This document shows, piece after piece, positions 24,597 through 32,579 of a stretch of 56,335 bases of DNA. This DNA comes from Bacillota bacterium (GTDB lineage: Bacteria; Bacillota; Clostridia; Tissierellales; MES13). Made by a program: the position numbers and the translations under genes. The stretch covers positions 1-56,335 of the forward strand of contig VEND01000041.1 of the NCBI GenBank assembly GCA_009711765.1, given 5' to 3'. Each line of letters starts with the position of its first letter. Position 1 is the stretch's first letter. A model generated the notes under the pieces. The model worked only from the letters and a program-made list of their open reading frames with translations, was not told where the DNA came from and did no database searches.

Positions 24597-25655
24597 TTAT
24601 CTTAATCCGGCTGCTCTTTTTACAGCTGCTTGATGTGATTCATCTACTCTATTAGTACCATGGGTTCTGCTGTTTTTAAAATGCATACATAAATGGCCAT
24701 TAAATCCATTTCCTTTTACTGTATCATAATTTATACCATCACCAAAACCACCACTTCTATCACTCACCCATTTCCGTGCAGGTTCATCTTCTAAACCAGC
24801 GTGGGGCATTCCATTCATAGAAGCAGCAATAGCTCTTTCATTAGTATAAACAACGACAGCTCTTCTAGCCCAGCTATACCCATTCCAAATTTTTTTAATT
24901 TTTTTAGCATCACTTAAAGTTAAAGGTTCAACATCAGCATGGTTTGTTCCACCTGTAACTTTAATATTGAAAAATATACCTGTAACTAAATCTTTAACCT
25001 TTACAATATCATTTACATTAACTATTTTGTACCTTACTTCTTCCCACCAGTCTAAGTATTCTCCATATCTTCTACTTGAACTTCTTGAAGTTGTGTTCAT
25101 ATTTTCTAATAATCCCAAACTTCTCATTTTTTTAATGGTGTTTTTCCCTACTATGCCATCGACCATTAACCCGTATTTTCTTTGAAAAGATTCTACAGCG
25201 TTTTCTGTAATATAACCATAATAATTTGTAGTTTTGTAAAAATTAAATGTTCCTGCTTTTTTTAATGCCTTTTGAATAAGGGAAACATCACTATGGGTAA
25301 TTCCTTTTTTATATATACTTCTTGAAAATGTGATGTCACTTACATGGTTTTCAAATAAAGCTAGATCTCTCATCTTAGTTATGGTTTCATTACCAGCAAT
25401 TCCATCAACGAGTAACCCATATCGTTTCTGAAAATTAGTTACAGCTCCCTTAGTTAGATTCCCATAATAATAAGTTGTCTCACTTATATTAAGTAATCCT
25501 TCTGATTTAAGAGCATCCTGTATAACTTTTACATCCTTATGGGTTGTCCCTTTTCTGTAAATAGAAAAAGAAAAATTATGATCGGCATAGGCAGTTGCTG
25601 TGGAAAGAAATAAGAAAATAATAGCTATTGAGATAATTAATACCCTTCTTCTCAC
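24597..25655 (-). CDS. Exported protein with two peptidoglycan-binding domains and an uncharacterised His-rich C-terminal domain
   Basis: 352 residues, GTG start. Signal peptide ends TATAYADHNF. Two PG_binding_1 repeats at about residues 33-98 and 108-173 share YRKGTTHKDVKVIQDALKSE and YKKGITHSDVSLIQKALKKA, each ending with VDGIAGNETITKMR or VDGIVGKNTIKKMR. A Ser/Arg-rich linker leads to a domain with VTGGTNHADVEPLTLSDAKK, MNGMPHAGLEDE, and GFNGHLCMHFKNSRTHGTNR followed by VDESHQAAV. The conserved His, Cys and Asp suggest a metal-dependent or hydrolytic wall enzyme, but no activity is known to me. It is likely wall-associated, perhaps in spores or germination. Confidence 0.82.
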   Translation of the reverse strand: MRRRVLIISIAIIFLFLSTATAYADHNFSFSIYRKGTTHKDVKVIQDALKSEGLLNISETTYYYGNLTKGAVTNFQKRYGLLVDGIAGNETITKMRDLALFENHVSDITFSRSIYKKGITHSDVSLIQKALKKAGTFNFYKTTNYYGYITENAVESFQRKYGLMVDGIVGKNTIKKMRSLGLLENMNTTSRSSSRRYGEYLDWWEEVRYKIVNVNDIVKVKDLVTGIFFNIKVTGGTNHADVEPLTLSDAKKIKKIWNGYSWARRAVVVYTNERAIAASMNGMPHAGLEDEPARKWVSDRSGGFGDGINYDTVKGNGFNGHLCMHFKNSRTHGTNRVDESHQAAVKRAAGLR

Positions 25656-25815
25656 TTAGCTACATCCTTTCTTTTGTTATTTGATGCTTATATATTACTT
25701 TATCTTTTTTTCTCCATAATTTCAATTATTTGTAACATATTTTGGTAATGTAATTTTTGTTAAAGAAAATTCTGGTGCCATCCATTGATTTATCCATCCT
25801 TATTTAACTTTAAAA

Positions 25816-25848
25816 ATACCCCTTAAAAAGTAATATTTTAAGGGGTAT
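25816..25848 (-). terminator. Terminator of the B3/B4 domain gene
   Basis: 13-bp perfect arms 25816-25828 and 25836-25848, 3 bp after the stop codon, with a T run on the minus strand. Confidence 0.85.
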
Positions 25849-25851
25849 CCT

Positions 25852-26511
25852 TTATGTTACTATTTTCATTTCTATATCCTCTGCATTAGCATATCTTACT
25901 AATAATTTCTTTGCATATTCTAAATATTTTTCTACATTTTCATCGCCAAAAGATATAATCATCATTAAAATATTTTTAGTTTCATTTTTTATCATACTTC
26001 TTTTAGAATCACTGGTAGGACTGCCAAAGTAACCTATTTCATCTTTAAAAACCGGAAGATTTTCTATGTTAATATTTCCCTTTCCTATTGCATCATATGT
26101 ATCTTTATCCTTTCCATAAGTAAATATTATAGGTGGCTTTAATTTATCAATATCATATGTTCCTACCGAATAAAATGATGATATAGACAATAAATTATTT
26201 ATATCAACTATATTATTAATTCTATAAAGTCCTTTATCTTTAATAATTCTTCTAAGTAAACTTTCTGAAGAAGCTCTATATCTACTTGGATCTTTACCAA
26301 GACTTTTATAAACATTTCTTATTTCTTTAATTTGTAATAACTCATTAATTTCGTCTATATCTATACCTTTAGTTATGTTTATAACTCTCTCAATTTCTTT
26401 TAATAAATTCTCATCACTTTTTTCTATATCTACCTTTGCTTTAACACAACCTAAAGTTACATTTTTACTAATTTCTTTTAACTCTTTCGATATTTTAATA
26501 TCAAACAACAT
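25852..26511 (-). CDS. B3/B4 tRNA-binding domain protein (stand-alone PheRS-beta-like domain)
   Basis: 219 residues. VYKSLGKDPSRYRASSESLL followed by RRIIKDKGLYRINNIVDINN is the signature of the B3/B4 domain found in the beta subunit of phenylalanyl-tRNA synthetase and in stand-alone proteins. The C-terminal part, GYFGSPTSDSKRSMI, is also typical. Stand-alone versions are proposed to edit or bind misacylated tRNA; the function of this one is not known. Monocistronic. Confidence 0.87.
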   Translation of the reverse strand: MLFDIKISKELKEISKNVTLGCVKAKVDIEKSDENLLKEIERVINITKGIDIDEINELLQIKEIRNVYKSLGKDPSRYRASSESLLRRIIKDKGLYRINNIVDINNLLSISSFYSVGTYDIDKLKPPIIFTYGKDKDTYDAIGKGNINIENLPVFKDEIGYFGSPTSDSKRSMIKNETKNILMMIISFGDENVEKYLEYAKKLLVRYANAEDIEMKIVT

Positions 26512-26743
26512 ATCAACTCCTTTTTAATTTCTTTATATCTATTATATTATTTTTTATATAATTGCACAAAATATATATATTATTTGTTCACTATATTAAG
26601 AAAATTATAAATTTTTTTAAGTTATACAATTTTTATTTACTATGTTATAATTAATTGCGTAGGTGATTAATTATTTAGCGAGCATGGATTTTTATGCTCA
26701 ATTTATAGTTTTAAATAAAAAAGCATTTAAGTGGAGGGATTAT

Positions 26744-27769
26744 ATGAGTAAGGAAGTTAATATTGATTGGAACAATCTAGGATTTAGCTACATGAAAACA
26801 GATTACCGTTATGTTTCAAGATGGAGTGACGGTGAGTGGGATGAAGGTAAACTTGTTACTGACAATAAGCTTAGCCTAAGTGAAGCCTCTACTGCACTTC
26901 ATTATGGTCAACAGTGTTTTGAAGGACTTAAAGCTTATCGAACTAAGGATGGAAAGATACAGTTATTTAGACCTGACGAAAATGCTAAAAGAATGCAAAA
27001 CAGTTGTAAACGTATTCTAATGCCAGAAATGCCTGAACAAAAGTTTATTGATGCTTGTATTGAAGTAGTTAAAGCAAATGAAAAATATGTACCTCCTTAT
27101 GGTAGTGGAGCTACACTTTACTTAAGACCATTTGTAATAGGTGTTGGTCATAATCTTGGAGTAAAACCAGCTCCAGAATATATATTCTGTGTATTCTGTG
27201 TTCCTGTAGGACCATATTTTAAAGGTGGAATGACTCCTGTTAACTTTACAATAGCAGATTTTGATAGAGCAGCGCCTTATGGTACTGGTGCAGCAAAGGT
27301 TGGAGGAAACTATGCAGGTAGTTTATTACCTCACGAAAAAGCTAATGAAAAAGGATTTGCTGATTGTATTTACCTTGATCCAAAAACTCACACTAAAATA
27401 GAAGAGGTAGGAGCAGCTAACTTCTTTGGTATCACAAAAGATGATAAGTTTATAACTCCTAAATCACCATCAATACTACCTAGTATAACTAAATATTCTT
27501 TAATGCACATAGCTGAGAACTATTTAGATATGGAAGTAGTTGAAAGAGATGTTCATATTGAAAAATTAGATGAATTTAAAGAAGCAGGTGCATGTGGAAC
27601 TGCCGCTGTTATTACTCCTATCGGTGGTATAGAATACAAAGGTGACCTTCATGTATTCCATAGTGAAACTGAAGTTGGACCTATTACTAAAAAACTTTAT
27701 GATACTCTTTATGGAATCCAATTTGGAGATGTTGAAGCTCCAGAAGGTTGGATAGTTGAAGTAGAATAA
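26744..27769 (+). CDS. ilvE: Branched-chain amino acid aminotransferase, class IV PLP enzyme
   Basis: 341 residues from the ATG at 26744 with a GTGGAGGGA site; the frame opens 27 codons earlier without one. Fold type IV features: [20 protein letters not shown] near the start, [19 protein letters not shown], the PLP lysine in [15 protein letters not shown], and [20 protein letters not shown]. It moves the amino group between branched-chain amino acids and 2-oxoglutarate with PLP. It is alone between a 230-bp upstream gap and a strong terminator; I see no T-box in the leader. Confidence 0.93.
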   Translation: MSKEVNIDWNNLGFSYMKTDYRYVSRWSDGEWDEGKLVTDNKLSLSEASTALHYGQQCFEGLKAYRTKDGKIQLFRPDENAKRMQNSCKRILMPEMPEQKFIDACIEVVKANEKYVPPYGSGATLYLRPFVIGVGHNLGVKPAPEYIFCVFCVPVGPYFKGGMTPVNFTIADFDRAAPYGTGAAKVGGNYAGSLLPHEKANEKGFADCIYLDPKTHTKIEEVGAANFFGITKDDKFITPKSPSILPSITKYSLMHIAENYLDMEVVERDVHIEKLDEFKEAGACGTAAVITPIGGIEYKGDLHVFHSETEVGPITKKLYDTLYGIQFGDVEAPEGWIVEVE

Positions 27770-27776
27770 ATATTAT

Positions 27777-27799
27777 AAGCTTGCCTATTAGGCAAGCTT
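27777..27799 (+). terminator. Terminator of ilvE
   Basis: Arms 27777-27787 and 27789-27799 are perfect complements followed by five T. It lies against the stop of the convergent ferritin-like gene. Confidence 0.82.
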
Positions 27800-27800
27800 T

Positions 27801-28229
27801 TTAATTTATTAATGATTTAATTTCATTTAATGATTTTCTATCTTGATCTAATATTTCTTCTGCTATTTTTCTTGAATTATGATCTAATCTCCCTCGCAAT
27901 ACTTTTTCTGCCATATTTATTCCTTGAGTTTCACCTTCAATAACTTTATTTATTATATAATTATTATCCTTAGAATTTAACTCTCTATTAAGCTTAAAAT
28001 CTGCCATTGTTCCCTTTAATCCTAAATTCTCCTTAGGTTCTCCACCCTGATTTTGTATAAACTCAGCTAGTGTTGATATGTTTTTTCTATGTTCTTTTTG
28101 AACCCTTTGAAGTTTTCGTTTCATTTTTTCATCTTTTAATTTAGATATGAAAATATTAAAGGTGTCAACTGCCATATACTCTCCTTGCAAAAGCTTATTT
28201 AAAGTCTTATTTGCTAATTTACTATCCAC
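27801..28229 (-). CDS. Ferritin-like four-helix protein (DUF2383-type)
   Basis: 142 residues, nearly all helix. Carboxylates and histidines at ferritin-like spacings: LLQGEYMAVDTF, VQKEHRKNIS, EGETQGINMAEK and ILDQDRKSLN. This suits a small ferritin-like domain of the DUF2383/PA2169 group, which may hold a di-iron site. An iron- or stress-linked role is inferred from the fold only. Confidence 0.72.
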   Translation of the reverse strand: MDSKLANKTLNKLLQGEYMAVDTFNIFISKLKDEKMKRKLQRVQKEHRKNISTLAEFIQNQGGEPKENLGLKGTMADFKLNRELNSKDNNYIINKVIEGETQGINMAEKVLRGRLDHNSRKIAEEILDQDRKSLNEIKSLIN

Positions 28230-28475
28230 TTTATCACCTCTTTAATATTACTTTTGTTTTTATTTTCCCCATTTATATAAGTAATATTATTTTAATGCTC
28301 TTAAATATTCTCAATTTAAAGAATGAATAAATATTCGTTTATCTATGAAACTTTATTATACAATTTATCTTAATTTTTATAAAATCAACAAAATATAATT
28401 TTATCTACTAATTTATTTTATTTTCCATATTAAATATATTATAATATTTAAGTAGTTTATTTAAAGGAGATTATT

Positions 28476-29711
28476 ATGATTATATTAAATTTAGGTCTGT
28501 CAATGGTTCTTATTTTATTTTTAGTAAGTAAAAAAATTAATATAGGTTATTCTTTAATCATAGGAGCTAGCGTTTTATCATTGTTAACTGGTAAAAGTAT
28601 ATCCTATATATTAAATGTATTTTTAAAAACTATTTATGAACCTACTACCATTTCATTGGCTATTACAATTAGTTTCATAACAATTCTAGGTTATTTAATG
28701 GATAAATATCATATTCTTAATAGAATGGTTACATCCCTTGAAAAAATACTTAGAAGTGTTAAATTAACTATACTTATATCTCCTGCACTTATCGGAACTC
28801 TTTTAGTTACAGGAGGAGCTTTAATGTCTTGTCCTGTTGTTAATACTCTTGGAGATAGATTACATATATCAAAAGATAAAAAAGCATCTATAAACTTAAT
28901 TTTTAGACATGCCCTATATTTTGCCTTTCCCTTAGCTCCACCGCTTATTTTAGCTTCAGAATTAGGTGGGTTTAATATTTTAGATTTTGTAAAATTACAA
29001 TTTCCTATAACAATAGCTATGTATATATTTGGATATATGTTTTTTTTAAGAAAACTAAAAGTTAATAAAGAAGTAAGTAAACATAATTATCTTAAGTCAG
29101 TTTTAAATTTTCTATTATACTCATCACCTATACTGATTAGTTTGATAGGGGCTTTAGTATTAAATTTACCATTTTATATATCCCTTATTTTTGGTATAGT
29201 TATAAGTATTTTAATTAATAAAAGAGATATAAAGAAAAATGAAAAATATAGACTTAACGAACATTTACTAAAAACAATTTATAAAGGTTTCAAACCTTCT
29301 ATGGTTATAGCAATTATAGGTATTATGTTTTATAAAAATATAGTAAACGATATTGATGAAATATATATGTATTTAAATATATTATTAGAAAAGGGAATGC
29401 CACTTGAGTTATTAATATTTATATCAAGTGCTCTAATTAGTTTTCCTCTAGCATCTACACAGCCAGGGATTGCAATATTATATCCTATGATACTACCTTT
29501 AGCACCGGATTATGAAACTAAACTATTATATGGAATGTTTATATATACTTGTTCATTTATCTTTTACTACATTTCACCCCTTCATATGTGTCAAGTTCTT
29601 ACATTAGAATATTTTAATGTAAAACTAAAAGATCTTTATAAAAATTATATGCTTATACTTCCTTTAACATTTATAGTAATGTTAGTTATATATTTTATTA
29701 ATATTATATAA
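28476..29711 (+). CDS. DUF401 family integral membrane transporter-like protein
   Basis: 411 residues with about 10 hydrophobic segments. LIISPALIGTLLVTGGALMS-like text (ISPALIGTLLVTGGALMSCP), IFRHALYFAFPLAPPLILAS-like text and SSALISFPLASTQPGIAILY match DUF401, a family distantly related to the ion transporter superfamily of anion permeases. Substrate unknown. Ends in a bidirectional terminator. Confidence 0.8.
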   Translation: MIILNLGLSMVLILFLVSKKINIGYSLIIGASVLSLLTGKSISYILNVFLKTIYEPTTISLAITISFITILGYLMDKYHILNRMVTSLEKILRSVKLTILISPALIGTLLVTGGALMSCPVVNTLGDRLHISKDKKASINLIFRHALYFAFPLAPPLILASELGGFNILDFVKLQFPITIAMYIFGYMFFLRKLKVNKEVSKHNYLKSVLNFLLYSSPILISLIGALVLNLPFYISLIFGIVISILINKRDIKKNEKYRLNEHLLKTIYKGFKPSMVIAIIGIMFYKNIVNDIDEIYMYLNILLEKGMPLELLIFISSALISFPLASTQPGIAILYPMILPLAPDYETKLLYGMFIYTCSFIFYYISPLHMCQVLTLEYFNVKLKDLYKNYMLILPLTFIVMLVIYFINII

Positions 29712-29736
29712 AGGTGAGGCCTTAGGCCTCACCTTT
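29710..29736. terminator. Bidirectional terminator between convergent genes
   Basis: 11-bp arms 29710-29720 and 29726-29736, T-rich on the plus side and A-rich on the minus side. It touches both stop codons. Confidence 0.78.
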
Positions 29737-30796
29737 ACTTTAATAAATCAAGTGGTTTTCTTATATAATTTCTTATTCCGTTTTTTTCTTCATCCCATTT
29801 TAATATCTTTTTCATAATATTTTTAGAACCTTTCATATTGTTAACTAAATCTGAAGGTACATCTTGACTAAAGGGGCACGTTGCTATACATATACCACAG
29901 TCAGTTCCTAAACTTCTCCACATTCTATAACAATCTTCTTGGTTTATTTGCCATCTATTTTCTCCATTTATTTCTTTTGTATCTCCCTTTGGTATTGCCT
30001 TTCCTGGACAAGTTCTTGCGCATTTACCACATATTTTACAAAATTCTTTTATCCCAAAATCCTCTTTCTCATCTGTTATTAATGGTATATCTGTAGTAAC
30101 TACTCCTAATCTTATTCTTTGACCATATTCTTTAGTTATTAATAAACCATTTCTTCCTATTTCTCCTAATCCTGCCTCTAAAGCAACTAGGGGTGCTATA
30201 ACTAAATAATTGCCATCCATATGATTTCTTGAATTGTATCCTAACTCTCTTAAATAGTTACTAAGCCACATACCTATAACAGCTGCATTAATATAACCCT
30301 TTGTTACTTCTATCACTTCTTCAACCTGGGGTGCTCTATTAATCATATTTTTATCCATTTCCACAGCAAATACAATTCCATACTTATTTATATTATTAAC
30401 TTCGTCTCCATAGTTTTCAAGTTGTCTTCCCCTATAACTATAATAATGATAATCCTTCATTTTTGTTATTCCAACTAAGTTTGCACCGAAATATTTAGTT
30501 AATTTCTTTATTTTCTTAGTCATCGTATCTGGATTAATATCTACTTTATTTTTATTAACTTCTCCATCTACATATTTATTTATATCACCTAGAAATTTAA
30601 ATCCAGCATCTGCAATAGGTGAGTGGATAGGATTAAAGGTAGCTGTTCCTTCACCACATATATTAGGTAAACTTCTTAAGTTATCATCTATCTCTTTTTT
30701 TTCTGGATTCCTTTTATAGTAATCCTTATATTCTTTAGTTCCCTTTTTATAATTCATCCTTGCAAACATTGTGTCTCTTTCATCTATCCTTTTCAT
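29735..30796 (-). CDS. Reductive-dehalogenase-like corrinoid/iron-sulfur protein without a Tat signal
   Basis: About 353 residues from the ATG at 30796 (AAAGGTGAT site). The C-terminal third has two iron-sulfur motifs: CKICGKCARTCPGKAIP and a second series CYR...CGICIATCPF. Upstream, NYLRELGYNSRNHMDGNY, APLVALEAGLGEIGRNGLLI and GQRIRLGVVTTDIPL match the cobalamin-binding core of RdhA and QueG. The N-terminus (PLPNICGEGT-like region SLPNICGEGTATFNPIHSP) fits RdhA-like proteins. There is no twin-arginine signal and no RdhB anchor, so it is cytoplasmic; dehalogenation should not be assumed. The UbiA gene ends 16 bp upstream of its start, suggesting co-transcription. Confidence 0.82.
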   Translation of the reverse strand: MKRIDERDTMFARMNYKKGTKEYKDYYKRNPEKKEIDDNLRSLPNICGEGTATFNPIHSPIADAGFKFLGDINKYVDGEVNKNKVDINPDTMTKKIKKLTKYFGANLVGITKMKDYHYYSYRGRQLENYGDEVNNINKYGIVFAVEMDKNMINRAPQVEEVIEVTKGYINAAVIGMWLSNYLRELGYNSRNHMDGNYLVIAPLVALEAGLGEIGRNGLLITKEYGQRIRLGVVTTDIPLITDEKEDFGIKEFCKICGKCARTCPGKAIPKGDTKEINGENRWQINQEDCYRMWRSLGTDCGICIATCPFSQDVPSDLVNNMKGSKNIMKKILKWDEEKNGIRNYIRKPLDLLK

Positions 30797-30812
30797 TTTT
30801 ATCACCTTTCTA

Positions 30813-31763
30813 TCATAATTTAAATATAAAAGCTATTATGAATGTGAGTATATATGTAATGTTTATTAAAACAAAATTTTTAACTGCCAATACAAAGGTA
30901 TCTTTTTTAGTTTGCTTATTTAAAAATAATTTTATGTTTTTATTTATTAATATAAAAGTTAATAATATTATTAAAGATATAAAAGGTATTATCTTTAATA
31001 TAACTAAAAGTAAAATATCAATATACGCTATATAATAAAGGGATTTAAAAAGTAATAGTGCTTTTTTTCTCCCTATATTTATAGGGAGAGTATATCTTTT
31101 ATTTTCTATATCATCCTCTATATCACAAATATTATTTGCAAGCATTATATTAGCTATTCCAACAACTGCTGGTAATGATATTAAGAATATAGATATTATT
31201 TCAGATATATCTAATCTTACATTTAACATACCACTTTCATATAATATATTAACAATCCTTAAATCATAAACATGTATATAAACTGAAATAAATACAATTA
31301 TAAATCCCATAAAAAAGCCTGAAAATATTTCTCCAAAGGGTGTTCTATTTATAGGTAAAGGTCCTGCTGAATAAAAAATACCTACAATAAAAGAAATTGC
31401 CCCTAATAAAAGTATTACTATTGAAGTATTTAAAAATAATAATATGCCAAATATAATTGCAGTAATTAATAAAAATATTATAGTTCCTATTACTTTTCTT
31501 TCAGATAGTTTGTCCCTTACTATTGCATTATGGGTTTCATAGTTATATCCTTTAGTTTTCTTTGCTCTTTTATAATCATAATAATTATTAACTGCTGTTG
31601 CTGTCATATCAAATGCTAATAATGAAATAAACATAAATAAGAAATTTTTAATACTAAAGTTATTATAATTATATAAAGTATACACTGTTCCTAATAAAAA
31701 TGGTATTATACTTGCTACTTTTGTTTGAATCTCGACTAATTTTAAAAAGCTTGAAAAAGACAT
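30813..31763 (-). CDS. UbiA-family prenyltransferase, MenA/DmkA-like
   Basis: 316 residues with about eight membrane segments. First Asp-rich motif: NNYYDYKRAKKTKGYN (N-x-x-x-D type); second: ANNICDIEDDIENKRYTLPI followed by NIGRKKA. These bind the prenyl diphosphate with magnesium; the pattern is closest to 1,4-dihydroxy-2-naphthoate prenyltransferases such as MenA and Listeria DmkA. It could accept the product of the 3206-4177 polyprenyl synthase. No other menaquinone biosynthesis genes are in the window. It sits immediately upstream of the RdhA-like gene. Confidence 0.88.
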   Translation of the reverse strand: MSFSSFLKLVEIQTKVASIIPFLLGTVYTLYNYNNFSIKNFLFMFISLLAFDMTATAVNNYYDYKRAKKTKGYNYETHNAIVRDKLSERKVIGTIIFLLITAIIFGILLFLNTSIVILLLGAISFIVGIFYSAGPLPINRTPFGEIFSGFFMGFIIVFISVYIHVYDLRIVNILYESGMLNVRLDISEIISIFLISLPAVVGIANIMLANNICDIEDDIENKRYTLPINIGRKKALLLFKSLYYIAYIDILLLVILKIIPFISLIILLTFILINKNIKLFLNKQTKKDTFVLAVKNFVLINITYILTFIIAFIFKL

Positions 31764-31830
31764 TTCATCCTCCTTAGTTTTTTCTTCATTTTATCATAAA
31801 AATTATATACATAATACTTTTCATTAAAAT

Positions 31831-31861
31831 ATACCCAATAGAGTTTAACTCTATTGGGTAT
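31831..31861. terminator. Terminator downstream of the peroxiredoxin gene
   Basis: 15-bp perfect arms 31831-31845 and 31847-31861 around a one-base centre (practical loop 3-5 nt), 4 bp after the peroxiredoxin stop, with A/T-rich flanks. Confidence 0.82.
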
Positions 31862-31864
31862 ATT

Positions 31865-32407
31865 TTAATCCTCAAATGCCTCTTCTACTTTCCACTCTTT
31901 CCATACATTACCTACTAAATCAGGTCCTGGCTTAAGAGTTTTCTTTCCAGGCTTCCACCCAGATGGTGTAGCCTCAGTACCCTGAGATTTTTTTACAAGC
32001 TGAAAAACTTTAAACTGTCTAATAGTTTCGCTAACATTTCTCCCTACAGGAGGTGTTAATACTTCAAAACCTTGAACATTCCCATCGGGATCTATTATAA
32101 ACCTTCCCCTTGTTTCTACTCCAGATTCCTCATCATAAATTCCATATTTTTTACCTATACTTCCATCTTGATCAGATAACATAGGATATGGTATATCCTT
32201 ATTTATCATCTTAGATAGTTCATTATCATTCCATACTTTATGAACAAACACACTATCCATACTTACAGATAATACTTCTACATCTAGTTTTTTAAGCTCT
32301 TCATACTTTTCAGCAACTGCTGAAACTTCAGTCGCTCAGACAAAAGTAAAATCTCCAGGATAAAAACTATCCTGCCTAGTACATCCAATTTTGATTTCTT
32401 TACTCAT
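31865..32407 (-). CDS. prxU: Peroxiredoxin, probable selenoprotein (TGA at the peroxidatic position), with a short N-terminus
   Basis: From the ATG at 32407, behind GGAGGTGG, the frame reads MSKEIKIGCTRQDSFYPGDF, then TFV, a TGA at 32336-32338 (codon 24), then ATEVSAVAEKYEEL and on through RGRFIIDPDGNVQGFEVL, GRNVSETIR and TPSGWKPGKKTLKPGPDLVG to 31865. In 2-Cys peroxiredoxins the motif is F-Y-P-x-D-F-T-F-V-C-P/A-T-E, so the TGA falls exactly at the catalytic Cys. A hairpin follows it. Selenocysteine peroxiredoxins with this T-x-x-U motif are known from amino-acid fermenting Clostridia. Odd points: about 30-35 residues normally found between IGC and FYPGDF are missing, and the only Cys is Cys9, so no C-terminal resolving Cys. 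It is either a Sec enzyme with an altered N-terminus or a damaged gene. Confidence 0.75.
32308..32338 (-). promoter_or_regulatory. Candidate bacterial SECIS hairpin after the in-frame TGA
   Basis: Directly 3' of the TGA (32336-32338), minus-strand TTTCAGC (32325-32319) and GCTGAAA (32314-32308) form a perfect 7-bp stem with the loop AGTT. The loop starts 17 nt after TGA, close to the 18 nt of E. coli fdhF. A guanine lies in the loop as SelB-type elements need, but the bulged U is not obvious. Confidence 0.6.
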
Positions 32408-32544
32408 ATTCCACCTCCAAATATAGATAATATCTATATTTATCCACTAATATATTGATATTTTTTATATTGCCTTTTTCTTTTAAGTGAAACAATTTTA
32501 GTAATTTTTTCTAATGTATTAATTTAAATTTTAAATATAATAAA

Positions 32545-32572
32545 AGCCTATACTTAAATTAAAGTATAGGCT
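32545..32572 (-). terminator. Terminator of the serpin gene
   Basis: 11-bp perfect arms 32545-32555 and 32562-32572, 8 bp after the stop codon, with a T-rich tail on the minus strand. Confidence 0.85.
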
Positions 32573-32579
32573 ATGAAAA

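Noticed and set aside
26512-26743. T-box or other riboswitch before ilvE
   Set aside because: No specifier-loop, T-box or known aptamer core could be recognised in the leader.
29735-30796. Calling the iron-sulfur protein a respiratory reductive dehalogenase
   Set aside because: No Tat signal and no RdhB anchor gene; similarity to the QueG/RdhA core alone is not enough.
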